NCBI GenBank assembly: GCA_022606425.2
Contig: JAHDVF020001251.1
Coordinates: 1,474,501-1,538,500, forward strand
Direction of reading: 5' to 3'
Source: Lepidostoma basale
Lineage: Eukaryota > Arthropoda > Insecta > Trichoptera > Lepidostomatidae
Length of the DNA stretch: 64,000 nt
The notes under the pieces are model-generated. The model saw only the letters and a list, made by a program, of their open reading frames with translations, searched no databases and had not been told where the DNA came from. The translations under genes and the position numbers were made by a program. This document shows, piece after piece, positions 1-9,951 of this stretch. The first letter of the stretch is position 1, and every line of letters starts with the position of its first letter.

Positions 1-165
1 TTTGAAGGTTGGATCTTTTTATCAACGCAATGTTAAAGGCTTACGCCATTAACGTATTGCTAGATGACGCCTGGAGATGTCACTCCAATTAATATGCTAT
101 TTTTAACTTGGACCAGTTTTTGTTTTTACAACATTTTGAATGTATACAAATACTCGTAGACGATC
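1..165 (+). repeat. Family R fragment (cut by window start)
   Basis: Matches the later part of family R units seen at 6.59-7.1 kb and 28.6-28.8 kb, including the GACGCCTGGAGATGTCACTCC segment split over a short hairpin and the TGTATACAAATACTCGTAG segment. No coding potential. Superfamily unknown. Just after it, at about 183-198, is a 16-base resemblance to the LINE-A 3' tip on the minus strand, too short to call. Confidence 0.7.
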
Positions 166-256
166 TGTTTATTTATTCATAACTAACTTACCATCACCAG
201 GCGCACATATCAAGGCTTGTTAAGTCTGGTTTCTTCCAACTGAGACAGCTCAAGCA

Positions 257-727
257 TATAATAATAATAATAATATGCTAACTTTTAAAGCGCCGTTTTT
301 GTGACGTAATCACCTCAAGGGCGCATTAAGACGTGTTTTAAATCTAAATGTGAACGCTGCATCTGATTGATATTCGCGATCGATTAGGAAGTATAATAGA
401 ACAAAATATGCAAGTTTTAAATTGAAAAAGATGGGTTTTCAGCTTAGATCGAAATCTGTCGGATCATTTATGCATCTAAGGTGTTAAGGAAGATTGTTCC
501 AAGCTGATGGACCGGCTACCGCGAACGCTCGATCCCCGAAATTTGTACTAGGGCAACGCTTTAGCTCAATTTATTTCCCTGTTGCCGAGGAGTTCGCCGA
601 GCGAAGTGTGGATTTCCTTATATTCAGGCTGTCCGTTATACAGAGTTCGGATATATAATTTGGAGCCATTCCATGTAGCGCTTTGAAGACTGTCCAGCTA
701 AGTTTATATTGGATTCTATATAAGGAG
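257..727 (-). pseudogene. LINE-H (CR1/L2-like) C-terminal fragment with (AAT)n tail
   Basis: Read on the minus strand, the sequence encodes the end of a non-LTR retrotransposon polyprotein: a KALHGMAPNYISELC-like stretch, then DRAFAVAGPSAWNNLP, which is typical of CR1/L2-type LINE C-termini. Stops and small frameshifts break it. The 3' untranslated end and its simple tail, (ATA)n in plus orientation at 257-275, match two other copies at 1.67-1.91 kb and 56.44-56.81 kb. The 5' part of the same element appears inverted next to it (723-865). Dead copy; family placement is from motif memory. Confidence 0.75.
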
Positions 728-865
728 ATATTTACCTATTGATGAAGCCAGGACCCTCGTAAATTCTTTTGTAGTGTCCCGTTTAGATTATTGTAACGGA
801 ATGTACGCTGGATTACCAAATAATCAATTCAGCAGAATACAAAGACCCTGTACGCGTCTAGACCG
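723..865 (+). pseudogene. Inverted upstream segment of LINE-H
   Basis: Plus-strand reading gives RYLPIDEARTLVNSFVVSRL followed by DYCNGMYAGLP. This is the LINE segment that normally lies about 30-60 residues upstream of the KALHG motif found on the opposite strand at 257-727. The order (inverted 5' part joined to the 3' part) is what twin-primed reverse transcription leaves. It runs into a different LINE (LINE-D) at about 866 in another frame. Confidence 0.65.
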
Positions 866-1054
866 ACTGGAGTAAGACCTCTAGGAAGGCCTAAACAGCG
901 CCTAATGGACAATGTTCTGGCTGACCTGGCTAGGTTGGGCGATTCAGACTGCTGGGAGCAAAAGACGCAGGATCGAGGAGCTTGGCGAAAAATCATCAAG
1001 GAGGCTAAAACTCTTTTGTATTGCCATAGGAAGTAAGTAAGTAAGTACGTAGAT
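866..1054 (+). pseudogene. LINE-D C-terminus with (GTAA)n tail
   Basis: An open frame of 56 codons, 866-1036, has the GRPKQRLMDNVLADL and WRKIIKEAKTLL blocks common at LINE C-termini, then stops inside a GTAA repeat (1031-1050). Only the 3' tip is present. The stop overlaps the tail repeat, as in LINE-A. The copy is intact over its short length; the family is not named further. Confidence 0.65.
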
Positions 1055-1665
1055 CGACTCTCACGGGGATTGCGTTTTAAAATGCATCGAATTAGATTGA
1101 CTTTGTGCACAGTTACGAAACAGGTAAAAGTTTTGTAACGGCCAATATCCGATATCGCAGATGAGGGCGCCACCAGCGATGGGAAACTTCCACCTAATAT
1201 CCCCGCAAGCCCCACTCAATCTCCGCAGTTAGATTACCGCTCCGCATTATGTTACCTGGCGGGAGGGATTGCCGCTCTCGGCGCAGTGTTTGCGAGGTGC
1301 AACTGTACTCTATACGAGGCGCGGGCAGAGGGCTAATCCGATTCCCCGGGGACCGCCTCGCTATATCTAAGACAGTGATCAAGCAGCGCTTTATTCAAGC
1401 AGATTTCACTCAAAAATCAACGTGAACTATAATGAGATTTATAAGTTTCCCGGCTTTTTAAGTGAGTATGGGCTGCTTACGTTAAACTGTCCTATATATC
1501 CTTTAGTCCAAAAGATTCTGGAAAACTGCTGAAACAGTTACGTTCACAAGAAGAACAATACATAAACTTTAGTGACACAGCGTGGAATTGGGCCGGCCAT
1601 ATCGCACGCTTAATAGTAAACTGACAGATTATGGTTTAGGTCACAATTGAGTTAACATTAGACAG
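1055..1665. other. Unassigned, partly GC-rich stretch
   Basis: No repeat family of the window and no convincing ORF. About 1135-1380 is clearly richer in G+C and CpG than its surroundings and could be single-copy host DNA. The open frames there are short and read across it on the minus strand without recognisable domains. Confidence 0.4.
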
Positions 1666-1668
1666 AGC

Positions 1669-1907
1669 GGATGATGCATAAATGATCCCACAGATTTCAG
1701 ATCTAAATTGAAAACCCATCTTTTTCATATTTCATACCCAAGTTAAACATTTATACTTTGTTCTACTATACTTTTAAACCGATCGCTTTTTAAGCGGTCA
1801 CATTTAGATTTTTAGATTTAAAACACGTCTTAATGCGCCCTTGAGGTGATTACATCACAAAAACGGCGCTTTAAAAGTTAGCATATTATTATTATTATTA
1901 TTATTAT
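1669..1907 (+). repeat. LINE-H 3' end with (TTA)n tail
   Basis: Covers the last coding codons (the DRAFAVAGP block itself is missing), the 3' untranslated region and a TTA repeat at about 1886-1907. Nearly the same sequence lies at 56.58-56.81 kb, and its complement is at 257-480, so three copies of this tip share one structure. Confidence 0.75.
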
Positions 1908-1911
1908 AGAG

Positions 1912-2012
1912 GCTTGTGTTAACGCTATCCATCTATTTTTCACAATGTTGACGCTATCCATTCGTAGTACGATAATCGTTCACAATGTTAACGCTATCCA
2001 TTCTTACGTGTT
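1912..2012. repeat. Degenerate short direct repeats
   Basis: The motif TT(A/G)ACGCTATCCAT occurs at 1919, 1948 and 1988, two of them preceded by TTCACAATG. Spacing is uneven (29 and 40 bp). Small tandem remnant of unknown origin. Confidence 0.6.
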
Positions 2013-2084
2013 TTTCTAATGTTTTTGTTAAAACCCCGATTCATGTCAGATTAAGCAAAACTTGCTTTTTTTTAGTTAAGCCAG

Positions 2085-2360
2085 TGTTCTATTAAGCGTG
2101 CGATATAGCGAAGACAACGGACGATCAGTAGACAAGACGAACCCTGGAGTGGCGACCGAGAATCGGCCATAGAAATCCCGGCACCACAAGCCAGATGGTC
2201 TGATGACATCAAGAGAGTGGCTAGAGGTCAATAGCACAGAGCGGCGAGAGATGGAAGTCGGGAAGCACTTGACGACTAAAGGCTGATGATTGGCGATCTC
2301 GTGATAGAGCTGCAAAAGCTTTGGCTGCCACACCGAAATCTTACGAACATGGGAATGCAT
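2085..2360 (+). pseudogene. LINE-E C-terminal fragment, degenerate
   Basis: Three frames together show TLEWRPR, PQARWSDDIKRVARG and a following tract, matching the ARWSDDI-type C-terminus of RTE-like insect LINEs. At least two frameshifts and several stops. A better-preserved upstream piece of the same type lies tail-to-tail at 2466-2885. Confidence 0.65.
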
Positions 2361-2465
2361 TTAAATTCAATTGTTCTTTTGTAATATAATCATTATTTTG
2401 AAAGCTTGTTTTTCTTTGTAAAATTTCAGCCTTGTGCAGAATTTATCCAGGTTATTCCGACATGT

Positions 2466-2885
2466 CTGTTCAGGTCATCCTTCCACCATAGTTGCGGTCA
2501 CCCTACATTTCCGCCATTTTTCGTCCATGCTTTTGGCTACGTGACTTGCCCTTAGCCACTTTAGAGTCGCTACCTGGTGAATGATGTCACTGACCTTTGT
2601 CTTTTCTCTCACCGTAACGTTTCTGACTCTGTCTCTTAGGTTTATACCTAACATAGCTCTTTTCATTGCTATTTGAATCACTCGTAGTTTCTCGGCACAT
2701 TGTTTGGACAATGTTACAGTTTCAAGACCATAAGTACCAACTGGCAGAACGCAGGCTTCATAGACTTTTCGTTTCAGGTTGATCGGTATTTTCCGGTTTT
2801 TAAGGATGAAACTCTTGTTTCCAAAAGCTGCCCAGCTTAGTCCAATTCTTCTTTTTAGCTCTGCGGTTTGCTTTTCTCGGCTACA
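2466..2885 (-). pseudogene. LINE-E post-RT region, open frame of about 140 codons
   Basis: The minus-strand frame is open from about 2883 to 2475 and carries RKVYEACVLPVGTYGLETVT and KLRVIQIAMKRAMLGI. This is the stretch after the reverse transcriptase domain in RTE-like LINEs. It ends where the ARWSDDI block should begin; that block is found on the opposite strand at 2085-2360. The gap and the opposite orientation mean two insertions or a rearrangement, not a simple twin-priming product. Confidence 0.7.
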
Positions 2886-2890
2886 CTTTC

Positions 2891-3353
2891 AGCAGTTAAC
2901 GGATAGTCCTCGAAAGTAGTATTTTACCCTATCTGTTAGCCACCCACTCCAGTGGACGGGTATTTATACCCTTCCCGTAGGCAACGAGTTAATTAATTAT
3001 CTCATAAATAAAAATATTTTTCAGAATCTTTATTGCGTTGCATCCATCGGTTATTTATTATTTCGGACCCATTTTATCCCTTGCAATATGATATTTGTTG
3101 TTTGGCATTTTTCTAAAGCCGATCGCTTTCGTACTTGAGCACGCTCCAGAGGCCGGGGCAAACTTTAATAAACCAATTGTAACCGTCCCCCAGGGAGAGA
3201 ACAGGCTTAGAAGTAAAACTTCAAATCAAATACGGTTGTAACCGCCGCTGTACATTGGTTATATACTCATAAATAGGATGTCAATACGATGTTTGCACCT
3301 GGGAAATTTGTATTTAAAAATACTATTCGTAAAATATACTCGTAATGACATAA
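2891..3353. other. Unassigned AT-rich DNA
   Basis: No ORF or repeat family recognised. A GC-richer patch lies at about 3110-3260. Confidence 0.4.
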
Positions 3354-3734
3354 CGTCACCTGAGAGTAAGAAGGTTCCAACTGACAAAAGTAAAAAGCTG
3401 AGAAAAATGAAGTCAAAGTTTTGTTGGTTTCGGGTGTGTATCTTGGAATAAAGGGGTTTTATTCCAATTTCCAGAGATTCTTTTATCGAGAAACGTGTAA
3501 ATTTTGTCTGGCAACAGTTGGAATATTATAGTTCTAAGTTTAAATGAATTCTTCAGTGAATCGTGTGTTTTGAATGATCAGATGAAACTTGATTCTTTTC
3601 GTAACATCAAAATGACGATACTATTACATGTTATTTTAATTGTACGTATAGATAAGGTTAGTAAGAACCCTTTTCACGAAAAAAAGCCAAATGTGAAATT
3701 TTGTTAGTTGAAACCCTCTTACTCTCAGGTGACG
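3354..3734. mobile_element. TIR element (MITE), 381 bp
   Basis: The ends are inverted copies over about 31 bp: CGTCACCTGAGAGTAAGA at the left and its complement at 3704-3734, with a few mismatches. Possible 4-bp target duplication ATAA at 3350-3353 and 3735-3738. The internal ORF is not transposase-like. It abuts the truncated 5' end of LINE-B. Superfamily not assigned. Confidence 0.65.
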
Positions 3735-3738
3735 ATAA

Positions 3739-4260
3739 TGCTTTCTTCTATCTACTACCAGCGCTCAAATTAAGAAATGTACACTGGAAAACCAAAATCA
3801 TCCTGTATAAAACAATCATCCGAACAGTAGTGACCTATGGATGTGAGGCGTCGACAATGACAGCGAAATCCGCAGAGCGACTGGATATTTTTGAGAGAAG
3901 GGTGCTGCGCAGAATGGGACCTGTGAATGACGGTGAAGGGTGGAGAGTACGGCAAAATGACTAGCTGTACCATATTTACACAGCTCCCAGTCTCTCCACA
4001 CAGGTCAGACTGAATAGACTGAGATGGGCCGGTCACGTGCAGAGAATGCCGTCATCGCGAACCCTAAAAAGATTGCTGGAGTGGCACCCAGGTGGTAGAA
4101 GACCAATCGGACGAACAAGGCTGTGATGGGAGGATGAAGTTCGGAGAGATGTTACGAGTGTCAGATTGGAGGGTCGAAGCGGAGGACAGGAGGAGTTGGA
4201 GGCGAAGAATGCTGGAGGCTAAGGCTCGATATGGGCTGTAGGGCCATCGAAGAAGAAGAA
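3739..4260 (+). pseudogene. LINE-B C-terminal fragment with AAG tail
   Basis: Plus-strand sequence encodes FFYLLPALKLRNV, TYGCEASTMTAKSAERLD, FERRVLRR, VRLNRLRWAGHVQRMPSS and GGRRPIGR, ending at GAAGAAGAAGAA (about 4248-4260). Same family as 12932-13485, which is intact over this region. This copy has internal stops (for example after RVRQND) and small indels. Confidence 0.75.
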
Positions 4261-4284
4261 TGACATAAGGCGTCGAAGCGAGGG

Positions 4285-4572
4285 CAGACACAGTAAAGAC
4301 CAAGCAAATTTTGATGACTTCCGAGATGAGGACACTGAGGACGATATCAGACAAGACACTGAGAGATCGCGTGATGAACAACAGAATAAGACAGACATGT
4401 GAAGTTAAGGATATTATAAGATGGAGCAGACAGTGAATATAGAACTGGTACGGTCATGTTCAAAGAATGGACACCACCAGACACTACATAATCAGCCTCA
4501 TGGAACTCGTCCCCGTGGAAGACCTCCTAAAAGATGGAAGGACAGCTGGGTTGCTCCTCCTGTGAGGTGTAT
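4285..4572 (+). pseudogene. LINE-C C-terminal fragment
   Basis: Shows LRDRVMNNRIRQTCEV, a GHVQRMDTT-like piece and GTRPRGRPPKRWKDSWVAPP in shifting frames, a LINE C-terminus distinct from A and B. A second copy lies on the minus strand at about 45.04-45.31 kb. Frameshifted and dead. Confidence 0.6.
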
Positions 4573-4578
4573 TACCAT

Positions 4579-4945
4579 TCCCAACTAACCATCACGCTGT
4601 CTCACCGGAGGGGTAGGCAGAAAGAATGTTAGTATCTCGATTCCTCTATATTCATGCATGGTGTCATGCACGAACGTCGATTTCTCCAACTCGTCACGTG
4701 ACCGACATTTAATATATGATTGATTTGATTGTACCACCTTCCTCGGCCTCCCTCTATTTCTAGCTCCGTTCACGTCGTTTTTGACATTTACCTACCATCT
4801 TCACCATTCTGTATTTTATTAATTTTTTCCATTGGTGCAAATCATCTTAACGATCCTTTCATTATTTTGTTCATAACACTTTCATTCGCACCGCATTCAC
4901 TTCTTATATTTGCATTTACTAATATTTCTGTGCCCGTAAATAAAT
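4579..4945 (-). pseudogene. LINE-A1 3' end
   Basis: Minus-strand LINE-A with the family's 3' signature, CCATCACG(C/T)(C/T)GTCTC followed by GGAGGGGTAGGCAGA in plus-strand orientation, next to a short CTAA tail. It extends upstream through the RNRGRPRK block. Frames are broken. Confidence 0.8.
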
Positions 4946-5202
4946 AACATGGATTATGACGTCATAGGTGAAGAACCCACTCGGGCCGACTGTAGTGCGC
5001 TCTCTGACGGTGTATCGCGGGCTTTATTCGGGCTTACTTAGAAGAGTAAAGCTCCAGTATTCCCGGATATAGTGGCCGTTTTTCCAGTTACCTTAGTGCT
5101 TCGACATGATTACACCACTCGGGAGACCAACTTTCATGGCTCTATTTCATACCAACAATGGTACTCGGTGTTCCGGAAGAAAACAAAGATTTATATTTTG
5201 CA
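4946..5202. other. Unassigned
   Basis: Includes a CpG-richer patch at 4975-5060. No family recognised. Confidence 0.35.
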
Positions 5203-5442
5203 GCTAACTAACCATCATACCGTTCCTGAAGGTTCGGCAGAAACAATGGATAATGGCACTCCATCATTCACTTTTCGCCCCTAGCGGAAACGCGGTATGA
5301 TGGGTTGCGAACCTCATCGCCACCAAAAGGCGTATCCCTCGCATATTTAGTAACTAAAACGTCCACAACATAAATCTTAAATAAATAATATAAAATACAA
5401 TGATACGAAATGAAATAACAAAATATAACACATAATATAATA
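5203..5442 (-). mobile_element. Element S, 3' half
   Basis: Minus-strand copy of the SINE-like S element: a (CTAA) tail, the LINE-A-like 3' tip, then the S-specific block whose complement reads GTTCGCAACCCATCA. It ends in the AT-rich part of S at about 5440. See the S copy at 62.83-63.37 kb for a fuller version. Confidence 0.75.
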
Positions 5443-5792
5443 ATGCAATGTAAATCGGATGAATGCGTGATAAATAAAATCAAGAAAGGGTCACTAAGAT
5501 GGTTTGGACATATGGAACGAATGGATGAGGGAAGAATGGTTAAAAATATGTATACAAGTAGTGTGAATGGAAAAAGAAGTCGAGGAAGGCCAAGAAAGAC
5601 ATGGCATGACCAAATTAATCAATTACTAAAAGGCAGCCACATTCGAAGTCGGAATAATCGTCGTGCGTGCATGGTACGATGTATGAATGTAGAGGAAGCC
5701 CGAGAGGTATGCCAGGACAGAGCATTGTGGCGATCCATCCTCTCTGCCTACCCCTCCGGGGAAATGGCGTGATGGTTAGTTAGTTAGTTACT
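5443..5792 (+). pseudogene. LINE-A2 C-terminal fragment, open frame
   Basis: A 109-codon frame, 5443-5772, is intact. In order it has KKGSLRWFGHMERMDEGRM, KRSRGRPRKTWHDQINQLLK, RNNRRACMVRCMNVEEARE, VCQDRALWRSILSAYPSGEM and a stop. The stop runs straight into TGG(TTAG)n at 5773-5790. 5'-truncated, so it starts without its own ATG context. The tail meets that of the next copy. Confidence 0.85.
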
Positions 5793-6178
5793 AACTAACT
5801 AACTCACCATCACGCCGTCTTCCTGAAGCGGTAGGCAGAAAGAATGGACTGCCACACTTTTCTTTCCTGACATATTTCTCTCGATTCTTCAACATTCATA
5901 CATCGTGTCATGCACGCGCGTCGATTTCTCTGACTCCTCACATGGCCGACATTCAATATTTGATTGTGCCACGTTTACCCTCGGTCTTCCTCTATTTCTG
6001 GTTCCATTTACATCATTAACATATAATTTTTTTACCATTCTTTCTTCATTCATTCTTTCCATATTTCCAAACCATCTTAATGATCCATTCATTATTTTGT
6101 TCATGACACCATCATTCGCACCGCATTCACTTCTTATATTTTCATTCGAAACTCTATCATACACAGAGTATTCACAGA
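5792..6178 (-). pseudogene. LINE-A1 fragment, tail-to-tail with the previous copy
   Basis: The CTAA repeat at 5792-5804 leads into the complement of a LINE-A1 C-terminus with RSECGANDGVMNKIMNGSLR, RNRGRPR and a final PFGETA-like end. Mostly open on the minus strand (5889-6164) but frameshifted near the 3' end. A separate orphan TTAG repeat follows at 6181-6197. Confidence 0.8.
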
Positions 6179-6199
6179 GTAGTTAGTTAGTTAGTTTAC

Positions 6200-6588
6200 G
6201 TAATTTCGAAACACCCTGTACCCACACACGCTAGAACGTCTATTTTTTGTTTCCCTTCTTTAAGTCCCTTTTTCTCGCTCGTTAAGCTTCCGATCCCTTC
6301 CTCCACGGCTATAAGAACATTTCGGCTAACCAAGATGTCGTCAAATGACAACGTTTATTTTTTACAATAATATACGGCAATCCGCGAAGCGTATTACTTA
6401 GCGTAAGCCCGGGAAAATGCTTTATGTCTTGGTGCTTAGCTCTGATGAAACTTTATCACACACTTGAAAATATAAGCAGGGAAATGAAACTCACCTGTAG
6501 TCCTGGTATTTGTGCTTTGGCCGATGATAAAATGCCACAGCATCGCGAATATATATCTTTTGATTGTTTCCCTTTTGTATGTATGGTT
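6200..6588. other. Unassigned
   Basis: No repeat family or credible gene. A 58-codon frame at 6424-6600 has no recognisable features. Confidence 0.35.
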
Positions 6589-7105
6589 ACAATATTTTTT
6601 GTGAATGTATACTTATACTTGTATACGAATACTGGATTTCACCCACCGTGGGTTATGAATTCATGATTTAATTGTATCTCAATAGAGACGAAGACGCCAA
6701 TTGGAAATGAAAATGGTTGATCAAGGTGTTTACAGGACTAATGACCTGTCATTAGTTGGGTTAAGCTCACGCTTTATGTAATTACAACATTCCCCGTTCC
6801 ACCTTTTTCTTTATGACCATGTAAGACAAATTTTTGGAAGTTGTGTATATGTTACAAATCTATGCCTTATTTCACATGTCAGTTTCAATGTGCCATCTAT
6901 GAAGATTTTGATTACATATGTTAATCTTTTTAAGATTACTCTATATAATCCACATACTTACGCCATCTATGGAGATTAATTTTAGCATTTAGCAGAACAT
7001 CTTTATTAACACAATGTAAAAGGCTATCGCCATTAGCGCATTGTTAGATGCCGCCTGGAGATGTCACTCCTATCTATATGCCAAAGAATTTTACTAGATA
7101 TGATT
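6589..7105 (+). repeat. Family R unit 1
   Basis: One full unit, starting near ACAATATTTTTTGTGAATGTATAC. It contains the hairpin ACCCAC-C-GTGGGT (6641-6653), the TCTCAATAGAGACGAAGA segment and the GCCGCCTGGAGATGTCACTCC region. The next unit begins 517 bp later, so the copies are tandem. Confidence 0.75.
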
Positions 7106-7276
7106 ACAATATTTTTTGTGAATGTATACTTATACTTGTATACGAATAGTGGATTTCACCCACCGTGGGTTATATTCATGATTTAATTGTACCTCAATAG
7201 AGACGAAGATGCAAATTGGAAACTGAATATGGTTGAACAAGGTGTTTACAGGACTTCTGACATGTCATTGGTTGGG
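7106..7276 (+). repeat. Family R unit 2 (interrupted)
   Basis: Starts like unit 1, with the same hairpin at 7158-7170, and breaks at GGTTGGGTTAA, where a foldback element is inserted. A few bases of R (GCGCACGCTTTATGT) resume after 7909. Confidence 0.75.
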
Positions 7277-7280
7277 TTAA

Positions 7281-7905
7281 GGTAGTAGTCTGGTAACTTA
7301 AGCCGATTTTCATGTCTTTTTTGGAGGGCCATTTTTGTAGGAAAATAGAAATGAATCGTTTTGGAAATTTAGGATGTTTTATTTACAAGTTGGCACCTCG
7401 AAAAAAAAGCGCGTGGGTGGCCCGGGTGATTTTGGCTCTTGATGTTATCTGAAACCAAAAATTCTTGAAAATTCTTAATCTAAAGACATGTCATTCCCGT
7501 CGGAACTACCGAGACATTTTTTCACCTCTAACTTTTTATTTTACAACCCCTTCTTTGCTGACTTTTTTTTTCAAAGTCCGCCATTTTGTTATTTATCCAT
7601 GAAATTTAACTTCTGCAGTTTCGACCAGAATGACATGTCTTTAGATTAAGAATTTTCAAGAATTTTTGATTTCAGATAACATTAGAGAAAAAATTAGCCG
7701 CCCACGCGCTTTTTTTTTCGAGGTGCTAACTTCGATTAATAAAAAAATAATAATAAACTTTTAATTTAAAAAAAAAAAAAAATTGTTGCTTTAATATGTA
7801 AATAAAAACATCCTAAATTTCCAAAACGATTAATTTTTATTTGCCTACAAAAATACGCCCTCCAAAAAAGACATGAAAATCGGCTTAAGTTACCAGACAA
7901 CTACC
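7281..7905. mobile_element. 625-bp foldback MITE with TTAA duplication
   Basis: Both halves are inverted copies of each other over most of the length (arms about 250-290 bp, short central spacer). TTAA lies on both sides (7277-7280, 7906-7909). Unit 1 of family R shows the uninterrupted site GGGTTAAGCTCACGC, so insertion into TTAA is directly supported. TTAA targeting is typical of piggyBac-type transposases; no coding sequence is present. Confidence 0.85.
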
Positions 7906-7925
7906 TTAAGCGCACGCTTTATGTA

Positions 7926-8286
7926 CCGTTTTATTTAATTATTATTTGAAATTATTATAATTTCATCAAGAGATTTCAGTAAAATCATTTGATTAAATAT
8001 TTATTAGTGACAATATTTACTCGTGCGATGTTCAATTATTGGTGTATCATAATACAGAACGAAGGTATCACCGTGTTTGTACTAAAACGAAACCTTTTGC
8101 TAGATAATTTCGGATTAATCCAATTTTGCGAGATAATTCTTATCTCGTACGGGTCCTAGTGCGTGTCTCGCCTTCTCACCTACACCCTTGCACCCTTAAG
8201 CCCGACATTCACATCCGGAAATAAACGTCGGAATCAGGCACATTTTCACACATACCAACATCTCTGCAAGACTATTGATTTAATTC
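7926..8286. other. AT-rich stretch with PLE family 2 end piece
   Basis: About 7935-8010 matches the outer end of PLE family 2 (TTTCATCAAGAGATTTCAGT, as at 21.2 kb). The rest is unassigned. Confidence 0.45.
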
Positions 8287-8577
8287 AAACCTGAGATGGT
8301 TTAGACATATGGAACGAATGGATGAGAGTAGAATGGTTAAAAAGTTATACACAAGCAGCGTGAGTGGAAAAAGAAGCCGAGGACGATCGAAGAAAACATG
8401 ACATGACCAAATTAATCAATTACTAAAAGGCCACCACATTCGAAGTCGGAATAATCGTCGTGCATGCATGGTACGATGTATGAATGTAGAGAAAGCCCGA
8501 GAGGTATGCCAGGACAGCATTGGGGCATCCATCCTCTATGCCTACCCCTCCGGGGAAATGACGTGATGGTTAGTTTT
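8287..8577 (+). pseudogene. LINE-A2 3' end
   Basis: Encodes LRWFRHMERMDESRMVKKLY through RNNRRACMVRCMNVEKARE and SILYAYPSGEM, ending TGATGGTTAG. A small deletion in the QDRALW region breaks the frame. Confidence 0.8.
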
Positions 8578-8735
8578 TCGATGAATTTTTATGAATTCAA
8601 TCACTGTTTTTTCCACATTTGAGTTTATTTTGCTCGACATGTTTCGAAGGTTTTACAGCTTCATCATCGGGAGAACGATATAAATTGTTGATATCGTCCT
8701 TCCGATGATAAAGGTTTAATAACTTTGAAGAAAGT
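8578..8735. repeat. PLE family V foldback with hammerhead-like motif
   Basis: Inverted arms around 8578-8735. On the minus strand it contains CCGATGA, a GAAG..CTTC stem, GAAACATGTC. This is the hammerhead layout with the second core position changed (C for U). Related pieces lie at 17.52-17.64, 37.26-37.33, 39.84-39.93 and 54.23-54.36 kb. Confidence 0.5.
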
Positions 8736-8737
8736 AA

Positions 8738-9248
8738 ACTATCTAACCAACACGCCGTCTCCTCGAAGGGACAGAATAGACAGAAATAATAGACTGTCAC
8801 ACATTTATTCCCTGACATACTTCTCTCCATTCCTCAACATTCATCCGTCGTTTCATGCACGCACGTCGATTTCTCCGACTTCTCATGAGGCCGACATTCG
8901 ATATTTGAATGCCGACATTTTTATTTGATCGTGCCACATATTCCCCTATTTTTAGTTCCATTTATATCGATAAAATGTACTTTTTTTACCATTCGTTCTA
9001 TCCATGTGTCCAAACAATCCTAATGATCCTTTCATTATTTTATTCATAACACTATCATTCGCACCGTATTCACTTCTTATATTTTCATTCGAAACTATAA
9101 TACGCAGATTTCTACACATTCGTCTAAGAGATCTCAAATCCTAGGGGATTTATTCTACTTTTATCCTTCTTTTGCCAGTTCTATGCTTCGCATCCATACA
9201 TTAGGGTCGGTACAAGAACACCATTGTGCATAACCATCTAAGCTTTTT
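8738..9248 (-). pseudogene. LINE-A1, longer C-terminal copy
   Basis: The complement encodes the A1 C-terminus, extending upstream to the HNGVLVPTLMYG and NWQKKD blocks near 9150-9240. Stops and a small duplication around 8900-8925 disable it. The 3' tip is degenerate (TCTAACCAACACGCCG). Confidence 0.75.
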
Positions 9249-9620
9249 TGGATAAAATAAATTTAAAATAAGCTTTTGTTTGCGTTAAAATATTATCAGT
9301 ATATAAAAAAAAAAAATCCGTCTGGCTGGCTGATGTGTCTGAACGTGAAAGGCTTTTCTAAACCGCCGCCCCCACAGCTACAACCGGTCACCCCGTTGAC
9401 ACCCAATTACAACCCTTTTCGATTATTATTTGCCGCAGGGGTCCACGTGCCTTCTACACGTCTTCTGGGCCCACTCTGGCCGTAGATAAAACCGTTTTCA
9501 CGTGCATCCGACTTTTGCTGATTGCGCCATAATGCTTTGTTCCCCTGATTAAATTTCGTCAATGTAATGAAGAATATCTGGTAATTGATATTTTTTTTTT
9601 CAATAAATAATAGGGTAGTG
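9249..9620. other. Unassigned; GC-richer patch 9340-9480
   Basis: A 69-codon frame (9276-9485) crosses the GC-richer patch but shows nothing recognisable. Possibly single-copy host DNA. Confidence 0.35.
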
Positions 9621-9628
9621 GTCTAGGG

Positions 9629-9951
9629 CAGTGTTCCGCAAACGGTGTGCCGCGGCACACTGGTGTGCCGTGAGCCGGATCAGGTGTGCCGTGGCCAATG
9701 ACATAGACAAAAATAATATTTAGTCGGAACGTTGGTGATCTTTTTTTATTGTTTTTTTAGGCTATTCAGCTTTTTCGTGAAAAAGGTTCGCAGATTTTTA
9801 CTGGCCGGAAGTTGCTGGCAAAAAAAAGGTTACCAACGTCTCCCGAGCTGATCGACGTCTACGTCCAGATCGAATTTTAGCTTTTGGTGTGCCGCGGAAT
9901 TCTAGGAAGAACTTAGGTGTACCGTAGGTGAGAAAACTTTGCGGAACACTG
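9629..9951. mobile_element. Non-autonomous hAT element (323 bp)
   Basis: The ends are CAGTGTTCCGCAAA and its complement. The 8-bp direct repeat GTCTAGGG flanks it exactly (9621-9628 and 9952-9959). CAGTG-type ends with 8-bp duplications define hAT elements. Next to the left end are three copies of GTGTGCCG(C/T)G. No transposase. Confidence 0.92.

Noticed and set aside
2085..2885. Twin-priming inversion in LINE-E
   Set aside because: The 3' piece and the 5' piece meet tail-to-tail, which twin priming does not produce; two insertions or a rearrangement are simpler.
3770..4381. Minus-strand frames opposite LINE-B/C and similar antisense frames across the window
   Set aside because: They are shadows of LINE coding sequence in the other strand.
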